A stretch of 64,000 nt of DNA from Protopterus annectens (Eukaryota; Chordata; Ceratodontiformes; Protopteridae), in NCBI RefSeq assembly GCF_019279795.1, contig NC_056740.1, positions 228,867,611 through 228,931,610 of the forward strand, in the 5' to 3' direction. Positions 23,631-36,787 of this stretch are shown here, piece by piece. The notes beneath the pieces were generated by a model. The model was not told the DNA's origin, made no database searches, and saw only the letters and a program-made list of their open reading frames with translations. Positions within the stretch are counted from its first letter, which is position 1; the number at the start of each line of letters is the position of its first letter. Made by a program: the position numbers and the translations under genes.

Positions 23631-24590
23631 TCAGGGGAAAATGTAGAGAAGGAGATTCTAAGGGTTTTGATAGGGCATTGGTCTTAACCTTTAGTAGTAA
23701 GTTTTTTGACTTAGCACCTATAGTTGAGGAATTTGTAAGTTTTTTTTTTGTGTGTGGATGAACAAAATAAGGAAATTGTAAGGGAGAAGCCGATTATTAT
23801 ATATAAGAAAGATTTATGTTTTAAAAGTTTGTTGGAGAGTGTTAAAGAAAAGTCTCTTAAGGGCAAGATGGAAAAATGTGCTCATTGTGCACAGTGTTAT
23901 ATAGTGGAGGGGGATACCTTTTGGGTGGAAGGTTTTGGGGATATTAAGTTAACTAAGATGCTTCAGTGTGGTAGTAAAGGAGTAGTATATTTGGCCCTCT
24001 GTAAATTATGTAATGCATTCTATGTCGGGAAAACTAAGTTAAGTTTGTGAAAAAGAATTTACCAGCATTTATATGACATTAAGAACAGAGATGACAGGAA
24101 TGCATTATATAAGCACATAGAAAAGAATCTTCAGCATGAATTTAAATTTGTTAAATAGACCAGGTAAATTTGGGACAAAGGGGAGGGCCTAGTGATGAAT
24201 TTTTAGAATATTTAGAACTTAGGTGGCAATTAAAATCAAATGCTATAACTACCCCCGGCCTTACAGAAGCAATGTATATAAGTAGCATTTTAAAATTAAG
24301 AGCTGGATATTTTTTGTCATAATATAAATATTTATAATGCATTGCATTTTATTATTGTGCTGTGTAGTATGGTTATATATATATTTTTTATATAGGTAGA
24401 ATTTTAAAGTGTTTATAGAAATATATGTGTTCGTATAAAATGAAAACTTGTTTAATAGGTAGTCATGGTGATATTTAATTGAGGGGAGGGGTTGTGTTAA
24501 TTAATGTGATTAAGTACTGTGGTGGATATTTTATTGTATTCTGATGAAGTCCTTGAAGAGAGTGGATGAAAGCACTTAATAAATCGTGGT
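23631..24590 (+). mobile_element. Penelope-like element, partial upstream copy (GIY-YIG end)
   Basis: The segment repeats the 3' part of the PLE whose main copy ends near 31850: about 23636-24375 matches about 31107-31850 over long stretches. It encodes the end of a PLE protein, with CAHCAQC (a Cys cluster preceding the nuclease), GVVYLALCKLCNAFYVGKTK (the GIY-YIG endonuclease core, about 23975-24035) and the helix that follows (RIYQHLYDIKNRDDRNALYKH). The end carries CTGATGAAG, GAAAGCACTT and AATAAA (24541-24585). A partial copy placed head-to-tail before a longer copy is the arrangement known for PLEs, where the repeated part acts as a pseudo-LTR. Confidence 0.85.
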
Positions 24591-25453
24591 TGGGTACTGG
24601 CTTCCTTCTTCTTTCCGGATTCATTGTTTGTCATTTTGCGCTTCAGTATACTTTTATTGTTTAGTGATGGGGAGTGAAGAAGCAGCTGGTTTGGTACTTA
24701 ACGAACTTAGGGCTATGCAGTCCGAATTTGTGGCATCGGTCAGGAATCTAACATTGCTGGTGAATGAATTATCTCAACGTGTTCTCCTTCATAACCTAAA
24801 TGCTTCAACTATGGCTCAGTGTTTGGAAATACAATCTAATTCTAGAGATTCATTTGGTTCTGGTATCACACCGGCACAAAGGCAGTCTGAGGATGTAAGA
24901 ACCAATAATGTGGTCTCACCAAACAGCAGCAGCATGATTCCGGTTCTTGTTTTGAGTAGAGAACAAGATGCAGTGATAGTGCATGACTTTAGAGAATTTA
25001 TCAACACTAGTTTTTTGTGGTAAGTGGACCCTTTGGCAGACTGAATTTTGTTTCCGCTGGATAAACAAATAAAATACTTTTCAAGTAGCTTGTGGAAGTA
25101 TAGGAAGTATAGGAAACTGCAACTTGAAGTAAGTTACCTAGAGTGTTTATGGCTTGGGATTATACCTAAGGGACTACGTACTTGGAAGCACCCCATGGGG
25201 TTGTTAAAAGGGTCGGATTTACATACTGAATTTCTGAGACTGTTTGATTAGCATGGAGCCGAGTTGCTTGAGGTACTGATTATATATTATGACAAACAAA
25301 TGAATGTATTGCTTTTGGACATTAATAAGCTAGACATGAGCATTAAAAATGATTTGTTGTTTGATAATGTAATTGATCAGTATAATGTTTGGTTAAACAA
25401 AATTGAAAAATATATTGTTGGGATTAGGGATAAAAAGCTAAGAAGATTAATAA
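24591..25453 (+). mobile_element. Penelope-like element, main copy, N-terminal part
   Basis: The start of the PLE protein is likely MGSEEAAGLVLNELRAMQSE at 24667, a helical and coiled-coil-like opening. It continues with LQLEVSYLECLWLGIIPKGL and RTWKHP (about 25100-25190), which match the conserved N-terminal box of PLE proteins. It breaks at 25453, where a CR1 is inserted, and resumes near 29131. The frame is interrupted in a few places. Confidence 0.7.
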
Positions 25454-25455
25454 TC

Positions 25456-26189
25456 AGGAGGAGAAGGAAACCATACTCACTACAATTCCAGTCTCACATA
25501 GACCTACCACGACAGCAAACCAAACACATAATCACACAAAAACATACTCGGAGGCTCTAAATAAAGATCTGCCGAAGCAGCAGAGACCTCCAAAGCAGCC
25601 GCTACCCCAAAACAAAACACGTGCAACACATATCTCACAAAGCCAGTGTGCCAAACAGTCACAGCCCTTAAGACTAAACAACACACCTGATACACTTGTA
25701 ATAGGTGACTCTATCGCCAGGCACACTGACGTCCCGCTCACCAGGCTGAACAAGGAGAGGGTCACGGTGAGCAGCCTGTCGGGTGCTAGGATCCGCCACA
25801 TAACACAAGCACTCAGGTCACTCCAAGGCAAGTACAAATATGACTCAGTCATTGTCCATGCTGGTGTGAATGACCTGAGACGTACCTCCCTGGACTACAT
25901 GAAAAGAGACATAAAGGAGCTCTCTGAGCATGTAGCCCAGGCCGGTATGACCCTGACCTTGAGTAGCATCTTACCCTCACCAAGAATGATGCCACAATAT
26001 GAAGACAAGATGATCAATTTCAACAATTGGCTTAAGTACTGGTGTCATTCAAAGGGGATCCAATGCCTGTCAGCTTGGGATGATATGCTCGACAAGCCAC
26101 GATGCTTCGCTAGGGACGGCTTGCACCTGTCACCCCTGGGCTTTGGACATTGGCAAAGGCTCTTGCTACCCCATAGTGCCTTTTTTTAG
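25456..26189 (+). CDS. CR1 ORF1, C-terminal esterase part, open
   Basis: This is a 5'-truncated ORF1 that stays open from the left junction to a stop at 26187-26189. It holds the whole SGNH-esterase region: VIGDSIARH (block I, about 25702), SSLSGARIRHITQALRS, VHAGVNDLRRTS (block III), LPSPRMMPQYEDK and FARDGLHLSPLGF (block V, Asp and His, about 26108-26146). The candidate catalytic residues Ser, Asp and His are all present, unlike the copy at 16815. The RNA-binding N-terminus is missing, so it is a fragment and not expected to be expressed on its own. In these LINEs the esterase is thought to act on lipids or membranes, but its role is not settled. Confidence 0.8.
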
Positions 26190-26256
26190 GCAAGGCTCAA
26201 AAGACAAACCCACCTCCATAGGTATCACAAGGGATAAGAAACTAAGAGTAATGCTA

Positions 26257-29002
26257 CTCAACGCCAGAAGTCTAAACCTCAAGATGCACGCACTAAACTC
26301 TCCTTAGCATGGAGAACATCGATATCTGTGCAGTAACAGAAACCTGGTTCAGGGCTCCGAGAGCACCCCAGCACAACCAGGTTATACCTCATACCATGCT
26401 TTTCGCCCCAAAACTTGGACCGAACCACAAAAGGAGGGGAGTATCGATATTCATCAAAGATACCCACACCTCCAGGTTGGTAGCAAAGCACGAAGCATCA
26501 GAGACTATCCATGTGCAACTAACAGTGGGTAAAACTGCCTTCCAGTTTATAGCCTGCTACAGACCACCCTCCCAAAACCAGGAACCCGACTCGGCCTTCC
26601 TGAGAACACTGGAAAATATGAAGGTCTCTCCAAACACCATTATATTGGGCGACTTCAACTACCCAAACATAGACTGGGAGCATTACTCTAGCTCCAACAC
26701 CCTAGCCCAAAGGTTCCTAGAATTTATAAACTCAAATGCTATGGAACAACTTGTTACCACTCCCACAAGAGGGGAAAACATACTGGACCTGATCATCACC
26801 AACATGGGGACTCTATGCTCCAGACCAGAAGTGTATCCCTCACTGGTAAGATCAGACCATAAACTAATCTCACTGGATATTCACATCCCGACCCCACCCC
26901 TGCCCAGAAAACCACAGTGAAAAACTTCTCTAAAGCAAATTTTACACTCCTCAAAACTGAGGTGGAATCCTTCAAAGCTCCCGGCCTGTGGAAAATACAG
27001 CCCAGACCGCAGAATCCTTTATAAACGCATTCTATGAACACCTTCAGGAATGCATGGATCATGCGATCCCAAAAACCAAGACCCAATCCTCCAAAGGCAG
27101 ACGTCCTGTCTGGTGGACCCCAGCCATAAACAAACTATACAATAGAAGGAGGAAGCTACTAAATGATAAAGCAAAATCCCAAAAGGGAAGGCATCACTGA
27201 TCAGTATTAGCAAAAACTACGGGCACACATAAAATTGTCTAAGGCCAGCTTGAGAGAAAAATTGCACAGGACACTAAGGATAATCACAAGGCTTTCTTTA
27301 GTTATGTTAGGAACCTGGGTGGTAATTCCCAGATATGCTCAGAATTAGTCCAAAATGACAAAAATACACGGACCCACAGACATTGCCAACATCCTAGCTG
27401 ACAGGATCAGCGCAAACTTCTCCCCTCCCACCAAAAGGGCAAATATCTATCCCAGCAGAGTGCTGCCCCTGACATCTCAGATGCTCAGGTAAGAGCCCTC
27501 TCCAAAGCAAAAACACAGCATCAATGGGACCAGATGGTGTCCCGGCTACATGAACTCAAAGAAGAGCTAAACCCAAACAAAAAACTACTGTTCAATCTCA
27601 GCCTTACTACAGGATATGTGCCCAAAGAGTGGCGTACAGCAACAGTGGTCCCTCTCCATAAAGGTGGTGCCTCAACGGATCCTGGAAACTATCGCCCCAT
27701 AAGCCTGACTAGCTTGGTCTGCAAAGCTATGGAAAGGATCATCATGGACCTCATAAATAAAGATATTGGGGACCTACAAACACTGGATCCTACCCAGTTC
27801 GCTTTGTTAAGGGCAGATCCTGCCTCTTCAACCTGGTTGATTTCTTTGAAGCAGTCACCAAGGCCATTGACGAGGGAAGGTGGTCCACACAGCCTACCTG
27901 GACCTCGCAAAGCCTTCGATACAATACCCCACTCGGGCATTATAGATAAGCTCACCAGCTTAAATATAAACCCCTATGTCACTAGATGGATTGCAAACTG
28001 GCTCAAGGACAGAACCCACATGGTTAGAATTGCTGGAGCCATGTCAGACTCCAAACCAGTTACAAGTGGTGTCCCACAAGGCTCAGTCCTGGGACCTCTC
28101 TTGTTCGGTATATATTTCTCGGAGGTACAGGCCAACACGGAAGGACTGTGGCTGACCAAGTTCGCAGATGACTGCAAACTGGGTGCCATAATCGACTCTC
28201 CAGCCGACACAAGCATCCTCCAAAAGGGCCTCATAGAAACAACAACTGGTGCCAGAGCCATGGCCTCAAGCTAAATGCCAAAAAGTGTATAGTCATCCCC
28301 TTTGGCAAAAACAAAGTGCCCACAAATTACCACATAGGTGGAAATCCATTAAGTACAGAAGAAGTAATTAGGGACCTGGGGACCCAAGTTGATAGCAATC
28401 TCTCATTTGACAACCACGTGGCCAAAGTGGTTAGAAAAACATTTTATATAGCCCACCTAATCATGAAGGGATTCACATCTAGATCAGGGAGGTCATCGTG
28501 CCTCTTTACTCATCCCTCATCAGGCCCATAATTGAGTACAATGCCCCTTTTGGGATGTACCTTACCAGACACCTGCAGCAACTGGAAAGACCCCAAAGTA
28601 CCTCACCAAGAGGATCAAAGGGCTCAAACAGATGTCATATGCTGCCCGGTTAAAGAAACTCCAGCTCTACTCAGTGGCATACCGCCTGTTCAGAGGAGAT
28701 CTGTGCCTGACGATAAAGCCATGTCCAACCCGAATTAATGGACATGCTGCACCTCAGAAAATCCAAATCCCATCGAGCTACGCTCGAGACTTGAACCTCA
28801 GCACTGAAATAAATAGGACATGCTGGAGGGACAGATTCATAACCCAGAGGCTCCCTTCACTCTGGAATAAAATCCCAGTCCAGGTTAGGCAGAGTCCCTC
28901 ATTGACTCTCTTCAAGAGGAATCTTGATGAGTGGATGGGAGATCGTAGGTTTACCCCGGGTATCACTTCTGTGTCACTGTTAGATAGAGGCATAGTATAC
29001 TA
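26257..29002 (+). pseudogene. CR1 ORF2 (EN-RT), broken by many 1-base losses
   Basis: It carries the same domains as the copy at 17838: endonuclease (ICAVTETW, ILGDFNYPNIDW), then RT with NYRPISLTSLVCKAMERII, motif B GVPQGSVLGPLLFGIYF and motif C KFADDCKLG (about 28157-28185). The C-terminus ends LDRGIVY with a TAA at 29000-29002. The longest open pieces are 203 codons (EN) and 246 codons (RT). Most breaks are single-base deletions in short runs, for example near 27175, 27216, 27360, 27905, 28240, 28492 and 28712. The deletion-only pattern may partly reflect sequencing error. Confidence 0.92.
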
Positions 29003-29130
29003 ACCTCAAAAAAGGGCATAGCAAAATAAATTTAAAATGGGTGGCGAAAGCCAAACACATTCTGGCTAGGCTTATAAATGCCCTAGGGCAGATAGCCTAG
29101 TATGAACCTATGAACCTATGAACCTATGAA

Positions 29131-31850
29131 TAGGGACAAACTTGAATATGAAAACGGTGTTGCCTATCCTCCGCCTCCCGATAATGTTGGCTGTAATTCA
29201 AATTTTCAGCAAGTAGAATGTGACAACTTAGCACAAATGGAGTATACCAAAAATGAAGGCATTTCCCATGAGGAGAATTTTACCAAGGAAGCCCCTTTAG
29301 AGGACTTTCCCCTCTGAGGAGATCCCAAAAATTATTAGATCAAAGGAGGGAGAGGGGAAATCAGGTGGAATGGAATGGTTGGGGATCCCAATTCTACCAG
29401 GAACAATATACCACTTTCCAGAATTTGAGGGAGTGGGGCAGGGGGCGTGGAGAGGAGGGATGAATGTTTGGAGGAGCAGATAGAAAGTATTATACACAAT
29501 GAGCAAAAAGACTTTAAGGTCTATAATTATAGTTCCTATGAAGTTACTGGATCTTGGGCTGACCTATTTGAATGTGGTATGACATTTGCCCCTACTAGAA
29601 AAGCAATAATTGATAATGTATTATTACAGTTTAAATTGTTTTGGAGGTAATTAAACTGTGCATTTTTTCTTTAGGAATGGCATTAGGAATGAGGTTCCCT
29701 CTGTTGCAGCATATAATATAAAAATACCTAGTAGCTTTATTTACCTGTTCATCCGATGATCACATTGTTTGAAAAACTGTGTGAGGTTGAATTTAGACAA
29801 TACCTTAAATTCCCTAAGAGTTTGTCCATAGAATCTAACATGAGTGTAGAGGAGAGAGAATTATTGGCTCGAATTTTAAATAATAAAGAGGTGAGAACAA
29901 TAAAGCCAGATATAGGTAGGGGCTTAGTAATTATGGATTTAAATGATTATGTAAACAGAATTTTGCTATGCTTTTTTTCAGATACTTATGAAGAGGCCTC
30001 CTTAAATCAGATGTTTATAGTGTTTAAAAAGATTGACCTTGCTTTGAAAGAACTTTTACTGAATAATCAAATTACGATGGAAGCCTTTAGATTTGTGTCT
30101 GTACTTTATCCAAAGACCCCCACCATATTTGGTATACCCAAGCTCCATAATGATATATGTAATCCTCCCTTGTGGCCTATTGTGGATGCTAGGGCATCTA
30201 AGACTTATTGTTTATCTAAATATATTGATTTTCAGACCCGAGATATATTTAATAATAGTCTAAGCATATTGAGAGACTCTTGGGATTTTTTAATGAAAAT
30301 AAGGAGTATGGAATTTAATGAGGAGCTAGTGTTTGTTACACTGGATATTCAGGACTTGTACTTAGTCATTCCACATGAATTGGGTTTGTAATGGTTTTAT
30401 GAGTAACTTTGTTGTTATGCAAAGATGGATAATGAAAAAGCCATAGTGTTAAGGTGTTTTATGGAAATGGTCCTACAGAATATATTTTTTTTTTTATATT
30501 TGAAAGTCAATTATTTAGGCAAAAAATGGGACTAGCTATGGGGGCCATATGTGCCCCAAAGATCGCCATTGCAGTCCTTGCTTATTTGGAAATTAACTAT
30601 GTGTTGAATTCAGAGTTTAGTAGTCGTCGGGAATTTTTATGGTAGATACTTAGATGATTTGATCTTTTTATCGAGGGATAGTAGAGAGAAGTTAAATGAT
30701 TTTGTAGATACCTGAATAGGGCTATGTGTTTTCTAAACTTCACCTCTAACATCCAAGGGGATGTGGTGAATTTTTTGGATGTGACCATCAGGAAAAATAC
30801 AGAAATGAAAAGATTTGAGTCAACTATATTTAGGAAGCCCACCTATTCATATACCCTGCTACATTATGAAAGTATGCAGCCCATATGTCAGAAAAACTAT
30901 TTAGTTAAGGACCAATGTGTGTGTTTTGCTAGAATGATCTCTGATGATCTTGAATTTCTTAAGAAATGGGAAGTTCTGAGATCTATGCTTATAGTGAGGT
31001 GGTATCCTGAGCAATTTTTGACAGAAATTTTCTTGGAAATCAACACAAAAAGAAGTACAGGATACTTTACCCCCTATTGAGGGGAGGCCATATGGGTAAT
31101 GGGATTGGAAAATGTAGAGAAGGGGATTCTAAGGGGTTTGATAAGGCATTGGTCTTAACTTTAGTAATTTTTTTGATTTAGCATCTATAGTTAAGAGGAA
31201 TTTGAAAGTTTTTTTTTTTTTGTGGATGAACAAAATAAGGAAATTGTGGGGGAGAAGCTGATTATTATATATAAGAAGGATTTATGTTTTAAAAAGTTTT
31301 TTCGATAGTGTTAAAGAAAAATCTCTTAAGGGGAAGATGGTAAAATGTGGTCATTGTGCACAGTGTTGTATAATGGAGGGGTCACCTTTTGGGTGGAAGG
31401 TTTTGGGGATATTAAGTTAACTAATAGGCTTCAGCATGGTAGTAAAGGAGTAGTATTATTTGGCCCTCTGTAAATTATGTAATGCATTATATGTCGGGAA
31501 AACTAAGTTAAGTTTGAGAAAAAGAATTTACCAGCATTTATATAACATCAAGAAAATAGATGACAGGAATGCATTATATAAGCACATATAAATGAATCCT
31601 CAGCATGAATTTAAATTTACTGCAATAGACCAAGTAATTTTGGGACAAAGGTGAGGATCTAATGATGAATTTTTAGAATATTTAGAACTTAGGTGGCAAT
31701 TAAAATTAAATGGTACGACTATCCCTGACCTTAATGAAGCAATGTCCTTAAGTAGTGTTTTAAAATTAAGAGCTGCATATTTTTTGTCTTAATATAAATA
31801 TTTATAATGCATTGCATTTTATCATTGCATTGTGTAGTATGGTTTTATAT
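29131..31850 (+). mobile_element. Penelope-like element, main copy: RT and GIY-YIG parts
   Basis: After the inserted CR1 the PLE protein resumes (DKLEYENGVAYPPPPDN). Conserved PLE boxes follow: FKVYNYSSYEVTG with CGMTFAPTRKA (about 29510-29600), IKPDIGRGLVIMDLNDYV (29900-29953), FGIPKLHND, FVTLDIQDLYLVIPHE (RT motif A, about 30330-30380), MGLAMGAICAPKIAIAV (motif B, 30525-30577), YLDDLIFLSRDS (motif C, about 30645-30680), NFLDVTIRKN, and FRKPTYSYTLLHYES. The GIY-YIG part lies near 31330-31560. PLE RT is related to telomerase RT. The copy is broken at several points. It ends near 31850, about 200 bases short of the end present in the upstream partial copy. Confidence 0.88.
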
Positions 31851-32934
31851 GTGGACCTACTGCTGTAAACTAGTATGGGGAGATTTTTTTTCCTCAAATC
31901 CACTTCAAGCCCCCTTTATACAAATCATTTTAGAAATAAGGACATTTTTTTTTTTATTTTATATTCCATGTAAATAGAATGGCCGTAGAGTGAGTCACAG
32001 GTGCACATCTTCATTTTCATTATCACTTTTTTGTTTGAATTACTATGACGTGTGTTCTTAGAGCAGCTCTTACTTCTCTAACAGTAGTTATAAATGCTCA
32101 ACAAAATAAACTAGCTGAAAGGTATATTTTAAGGCTTCCACTTTTTTTAGGTTAAGTGCTGACACAGAGCCTCTTTCACATTTTCTTTGAGGTGTCAAAA
32201 CTATGATTTTAATCCAGGGCCAGTCTTGCTTCTACTTCAAAAAACGTTTAGACTACTTTGCAGTATTTACTGTGGGAAGATACACATGTGTGTTTTATCT
32301 TGCATGATGGGAAATATGATGTATTTGTTTAAAAATATTTTCCTAACAATGCAGCACAGAACAAAATACTGTTTTTGAATTTGGGTTAGTAATATTTTTT
32401 CTCTTTCTACTTACACACACATGTATTTATGCATGACATTTTCCCAGCTCTGCTCTATTAAAAATTAAACCCTTAACATATTCATTTATTTTATATTTGT
32501 TTTCCAGGAAAGTCTGACTGGACATAGAACCCATTTTCACCATGGACCCAGAGAAAAAAGCTGCTATACACTATAGCATACCAATATTGTATCTAAACCA
32601 TAATCCTTGAGCATGACAAATTATTATTTTTTTATGATGTAAACATTGCCAGAATTTATAAGATCATGGCACTCAATTGTATCTTCATAGGGAAATGGTT
32701 ACCATGTATCATGTATTCTAAAATTCATTGGTATGATATTTTGGTGGGGTTTTTTTTCACATGCCCTGTGTGCCTCATCTCCTCATTACGGTAACCTTAT
32801 TGTGTCCCGGCAAGAAAAGGAACCTGAATCTGCCAGTGTTCAGCTGACATAGGTAACCCAAGTAACAAAGTATGCTGTTTGTTTTCCAGGTAAATGAATT
32901 GGTCTGTTCAACCTTTTCAGCCATGACCTGAGCT
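31851..32934. other. Unassigned DNA with one half of a direct repeat
   Basis: No gene is recognised. About 115 bases at 32188-32300 (GAGGTGTCAAAACTATGATT onward, with CTTGCTTCTAC and GACTACTTTGC) recur at 35188-35305 in the same orientation, on the other side of the minus-strand LINE. The rest is AT-rich. Confidence 0.45.
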
Positions 32935-35187
32935 CATAGAGCAATGAAGGATATCAATTTACAATTATAAACACAGGAGTGTAAAGAATACAGTAATGTT
33001 ACATAAAGTTGTTGAACAAGTACTAAGACACGCTGATAAAATCTTGTAAACGGTATAAAGAACATTGGCTTGTGGGTATATGCATATGCAAATGCTATAT
33101 ACAGGAATACAGATATATATATAAAAATGCAAAGTACAAAATGGGTGCAGTAAATGTACAAATACAAATACAGATGAGAAGTGAGTGACATTTGAACATA
33201 GTGATAACAGCACTCTTAACCATTGTCCCCATAGCAGTTGCAAGCAGATTCTGCAATGAGGTGATTTTTAAGCAGACCTTTAAAGTTTTTAACAATTTCC
33301 TGTTTTTTTATTTTTTTATTATTTCAGCAGGCATGTGATTCCAAGTTACAGGTCTCAGTCTTGAGAAAACTCTTTCTTCTATTGTTGTTTTGAACCATGG
33401 GCGAGCAAGGGAGAAATAGTTATCACCAGAACTATAAAGTTCATAAGCGTTAGATTGAAATAGTCATTTTAGAGTGAGGAGATAGTCTTGTTTTAAGATT
33501 TTGAAATTGGAGTATTTGGGAGAATGGTTGCCCTATTAGTCACATCAGTCCAATTTATGTTTTCATGTAATTTACAATAATGGAGTAGGGGGTCTGCTAG
33601 GAGGACAAATACAATTTGAATCATATGGGTATTATATGCAAAGTACAATACAAGAAATGAGAGACCATATTATAATTTAGAAATAAAACATTTTTGGCAA
33701 TTGCTTCTCAGACTTTTGGGGTGAGGAAGTGACTAATCTTGTGAGACAGTTTCAGTTGAGACAGTACTCTACTGGTTAAGTTTTCAGTGTGTCCCATAAA
33801 GGAAAGAGCTGAGTCAAGGGTTAGAACCACATATTTCTGCTCAATGATACTGGAGCTAGTATTTCCAATCTTTTCTTTAATACTAATGAGTGAGACGGAG
33901 GGTAATTTATTTTTGGTAGTGAAGACTATAACATTAGTTTCTCTTGGGTTGATTAGAAGCGGTTGATCTGAACTGAATAGAGTTAGGCATCTGCATAATT
34001 ATGCAAAGTCATGTTGTTGGTTATTTTTCAGGTCACTGATGTCCTTACTGGTTTGTAAGAGAAGTATATTGTCTGTCTGCAGAACTATTTTTGACAAGTT
34101 TTTGACAAAGAGGAAGAATATTAAGGGATCAAGTACTGATCGCTGTGGGACTCCATTGCTACAGAAGCCCACAGGTGAGCGGAGTTAATGTAATAAAATT
34201 GGTATGTAGTATTTCCCATATAGTTATGGACCCATTGGATGGTCCTATCCTCAAAGTTTAGTTTTGCTTGTTGGGAAGATGTGATGGTCAACTGTTTCAG
34301 AAATCCTAGTCATATCTACAAATAACCCTGTTGTGATTGTGATTACCCCCTCATTCATATTGCAATAAATATTGCTTTATGCATTAAAAGGGTTGCAAAT
34401 GTGCTAAATGCATTTTGAAAGCCATGTTGGGCATCAGATAGTAGGTCATAAACGTTACTGTGCTTTAACAGTTGTTTATATAGAAGTTTTTGAAATGTTG
34501 TTGTTTGTGGGAATTGATTAAAGATGGGCCTACAATCTTTCAGCTTTGTGGTTGTGGATATTTTGGTAAGGGTATTACTCATGGATGTTTGAATGCTGAA
34601 AAGACATTATTGATGGATTAAAGATATGTGTTACAGGTTTTGCACTTTTTTTGGCAGCAGGAGTGAAGTTTGGAGAATTTGGCTGCTGTGTTCTTAATTT
34701 TAAGTAACAAGGATTTAGTTTCTTTGACTGTAATTTGGAAGAAGTGGAAGCTGCAGCATATTAGGTTAATGGGTACAAAGTAGCTTGAGATGGGTCATCA
34801 TGTGTCCACGTGAAAAGAAGCTGATTTCAGAAACTATTTCTTATGTCATTTATAGTGGTCTTCAAAAAGTGTACATAGTCATTGGTAAAGGAGGGGTTGT
34901 TTGTGAGGAAGGGTTAGTTCTTGGGTAGTAGGGAGGTATTTAGTGTTCCTGCCAACTGCTTTAAATCTTTTAAAAAAATATTAGGTTGAAACCAGTTAGG
35001 ATCTTATTTTTCCTTAATTACATAATTTGGCAGCAATGGTGACTATCCTAAATTCTTTCATAAGGTTAGAGAGGTTTTGGTGTAGTTCCTTATTAAGTGG
35101 GTTTGTGTATTTGAAAATTATTTTGTGCTGTTTGTATTACACCTGTGGGGGTTGGTTGGGAGACAGAGTTAGATTGACCAGAGTTGA
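32935..35187 (-). mobile_element. L2/Rex1-like LINE remains, ORF2
   Basis: On the minus strand the translation shows DCRPIFNQFPQTTTFQKLLY and LLSDAQHGFQNAFSTFATLL (about 34540-34395), which match the RT entry block seen in L2, CR1 and Rex1 LINEs. GLFVDMTRISETVDHHIFP (motif A, about 34335-34275), WVHNYMGNTTYQFYY and an eroded motif B follow. A C-terminal stretch with SLARPWFKTTIEERVFSRLR-like remains (about 33420-33330) and FKGLLKNHLIAES then leads into a 3' UTR to about 32935. Many stops and frameshifts are present. It differs from the CR1 family that dominates this window. The exact clade is uncertain. Confidence 0.65.
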
Positions 35188-35298
35188 GGTGTCAGAACTA
35201 TCATTGTAATCCAGGAGCTGTTAACTGACAAGTCATGCTTCTACATTAAATAATCTTTAAACTACTTTGCTGTTCATCAGTGTCTGCAGTGGAAAGAA

Positions 35299-36077
<779 letters not shown>

Positions 36078-36290
36078 TAGTAGCAAAAAAGGTAGCATAC
36101 TTGCCTTTGGTGCAGAAGGCTGTGAGTTCTACTCACACACCATGTAGATGGAGTGCTGAAATTGCAGTGCCCCCTTTGGGGGGTAGGGGTACTGGACTCC
36201 TGAGTGTGTCCTACTCTGGATGAGATGGCTAGTAACTGTGAACCTGTTGCTGGTTTGACAGTCATTCTCTATTGCAATATTACCAGCTTG
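36078..36290 (+). mobile_element. tRNA-derived SINE, second copy of the 22999 family
   Basis: It matches the minus-strand element at 22999-23226: TAGCATACTTGCC, TTTGGTGCAGAAGGCTGTGA, a B-box-like GAGTTCTACTC, CACACACCATGTAGATGGAG, and GGACTCCTGAGTGTGTCC. The 3' half is more diverged and the end is not sharp. Confidence 0.65.
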
Positions 36291-36787
36291 CCATTTTTTG
36301 TAATGTAACATGGACAGCTTATTCTTCAAGGTCAGCAGGCACTGAATTTGTACATAAAGCACTGAAATGTAAAGTTTGCCAGAAGCAACCTTTATATTAG
36401 TTATAGATCTCTTTAAAATTGAATTATTTGGATAGCTTTTACTTTTGCAGAGATTGTATATTTTGACTGATATTGGTGGATTGTAATGACAGAAGTTTGA
36501 GTGGCCTTTTGTGGTTGAAATGTTTTGTAATGGGTAGTTTTATCATTATTGATTCATACATTTTGTTTCATTGCTTACTGGAAAAATCTTCAAACCTACA
36601 AATTTAAAACACATTCTAACAAGTGGTGCTGAATTATCAAGGAATTTAATTTAATACAGTCAAGATAGTGTATCAAAGAAACCATGCATGTTTATATGCT
36701 CCAAAAAATGTGTCCAAGGGATCTATGGTTTGAAAACAGCCCAAAGGTAAACTTAATCCACCACTAGCCATATGCATTTTCTTTGAA
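36291..36787. other. Unassigned AT-rich DNA
   Basis: No gene, RNA or repeat recognised. Confidence 0.4.

Larger units (their letters stand above)
25454..29130 (+). mobile_element. Young CR1-like LINE, 5'-truncated, inserted in the PLE
   Basis: The copy begins inside ORF1 (GAGGAGAAGGAAACC, compare 17012 in the longer copy) and runs to the 8-base tail GAACCTAT repeated (29103-29130). On both sides the PLE protein continues. Length is about 3.7 kb. It is very similar to the copies at 13213 and 40459. Relative to them it has many single-base losses, mostly in runs of one base, which break ORF2. Confidence 0.93.
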
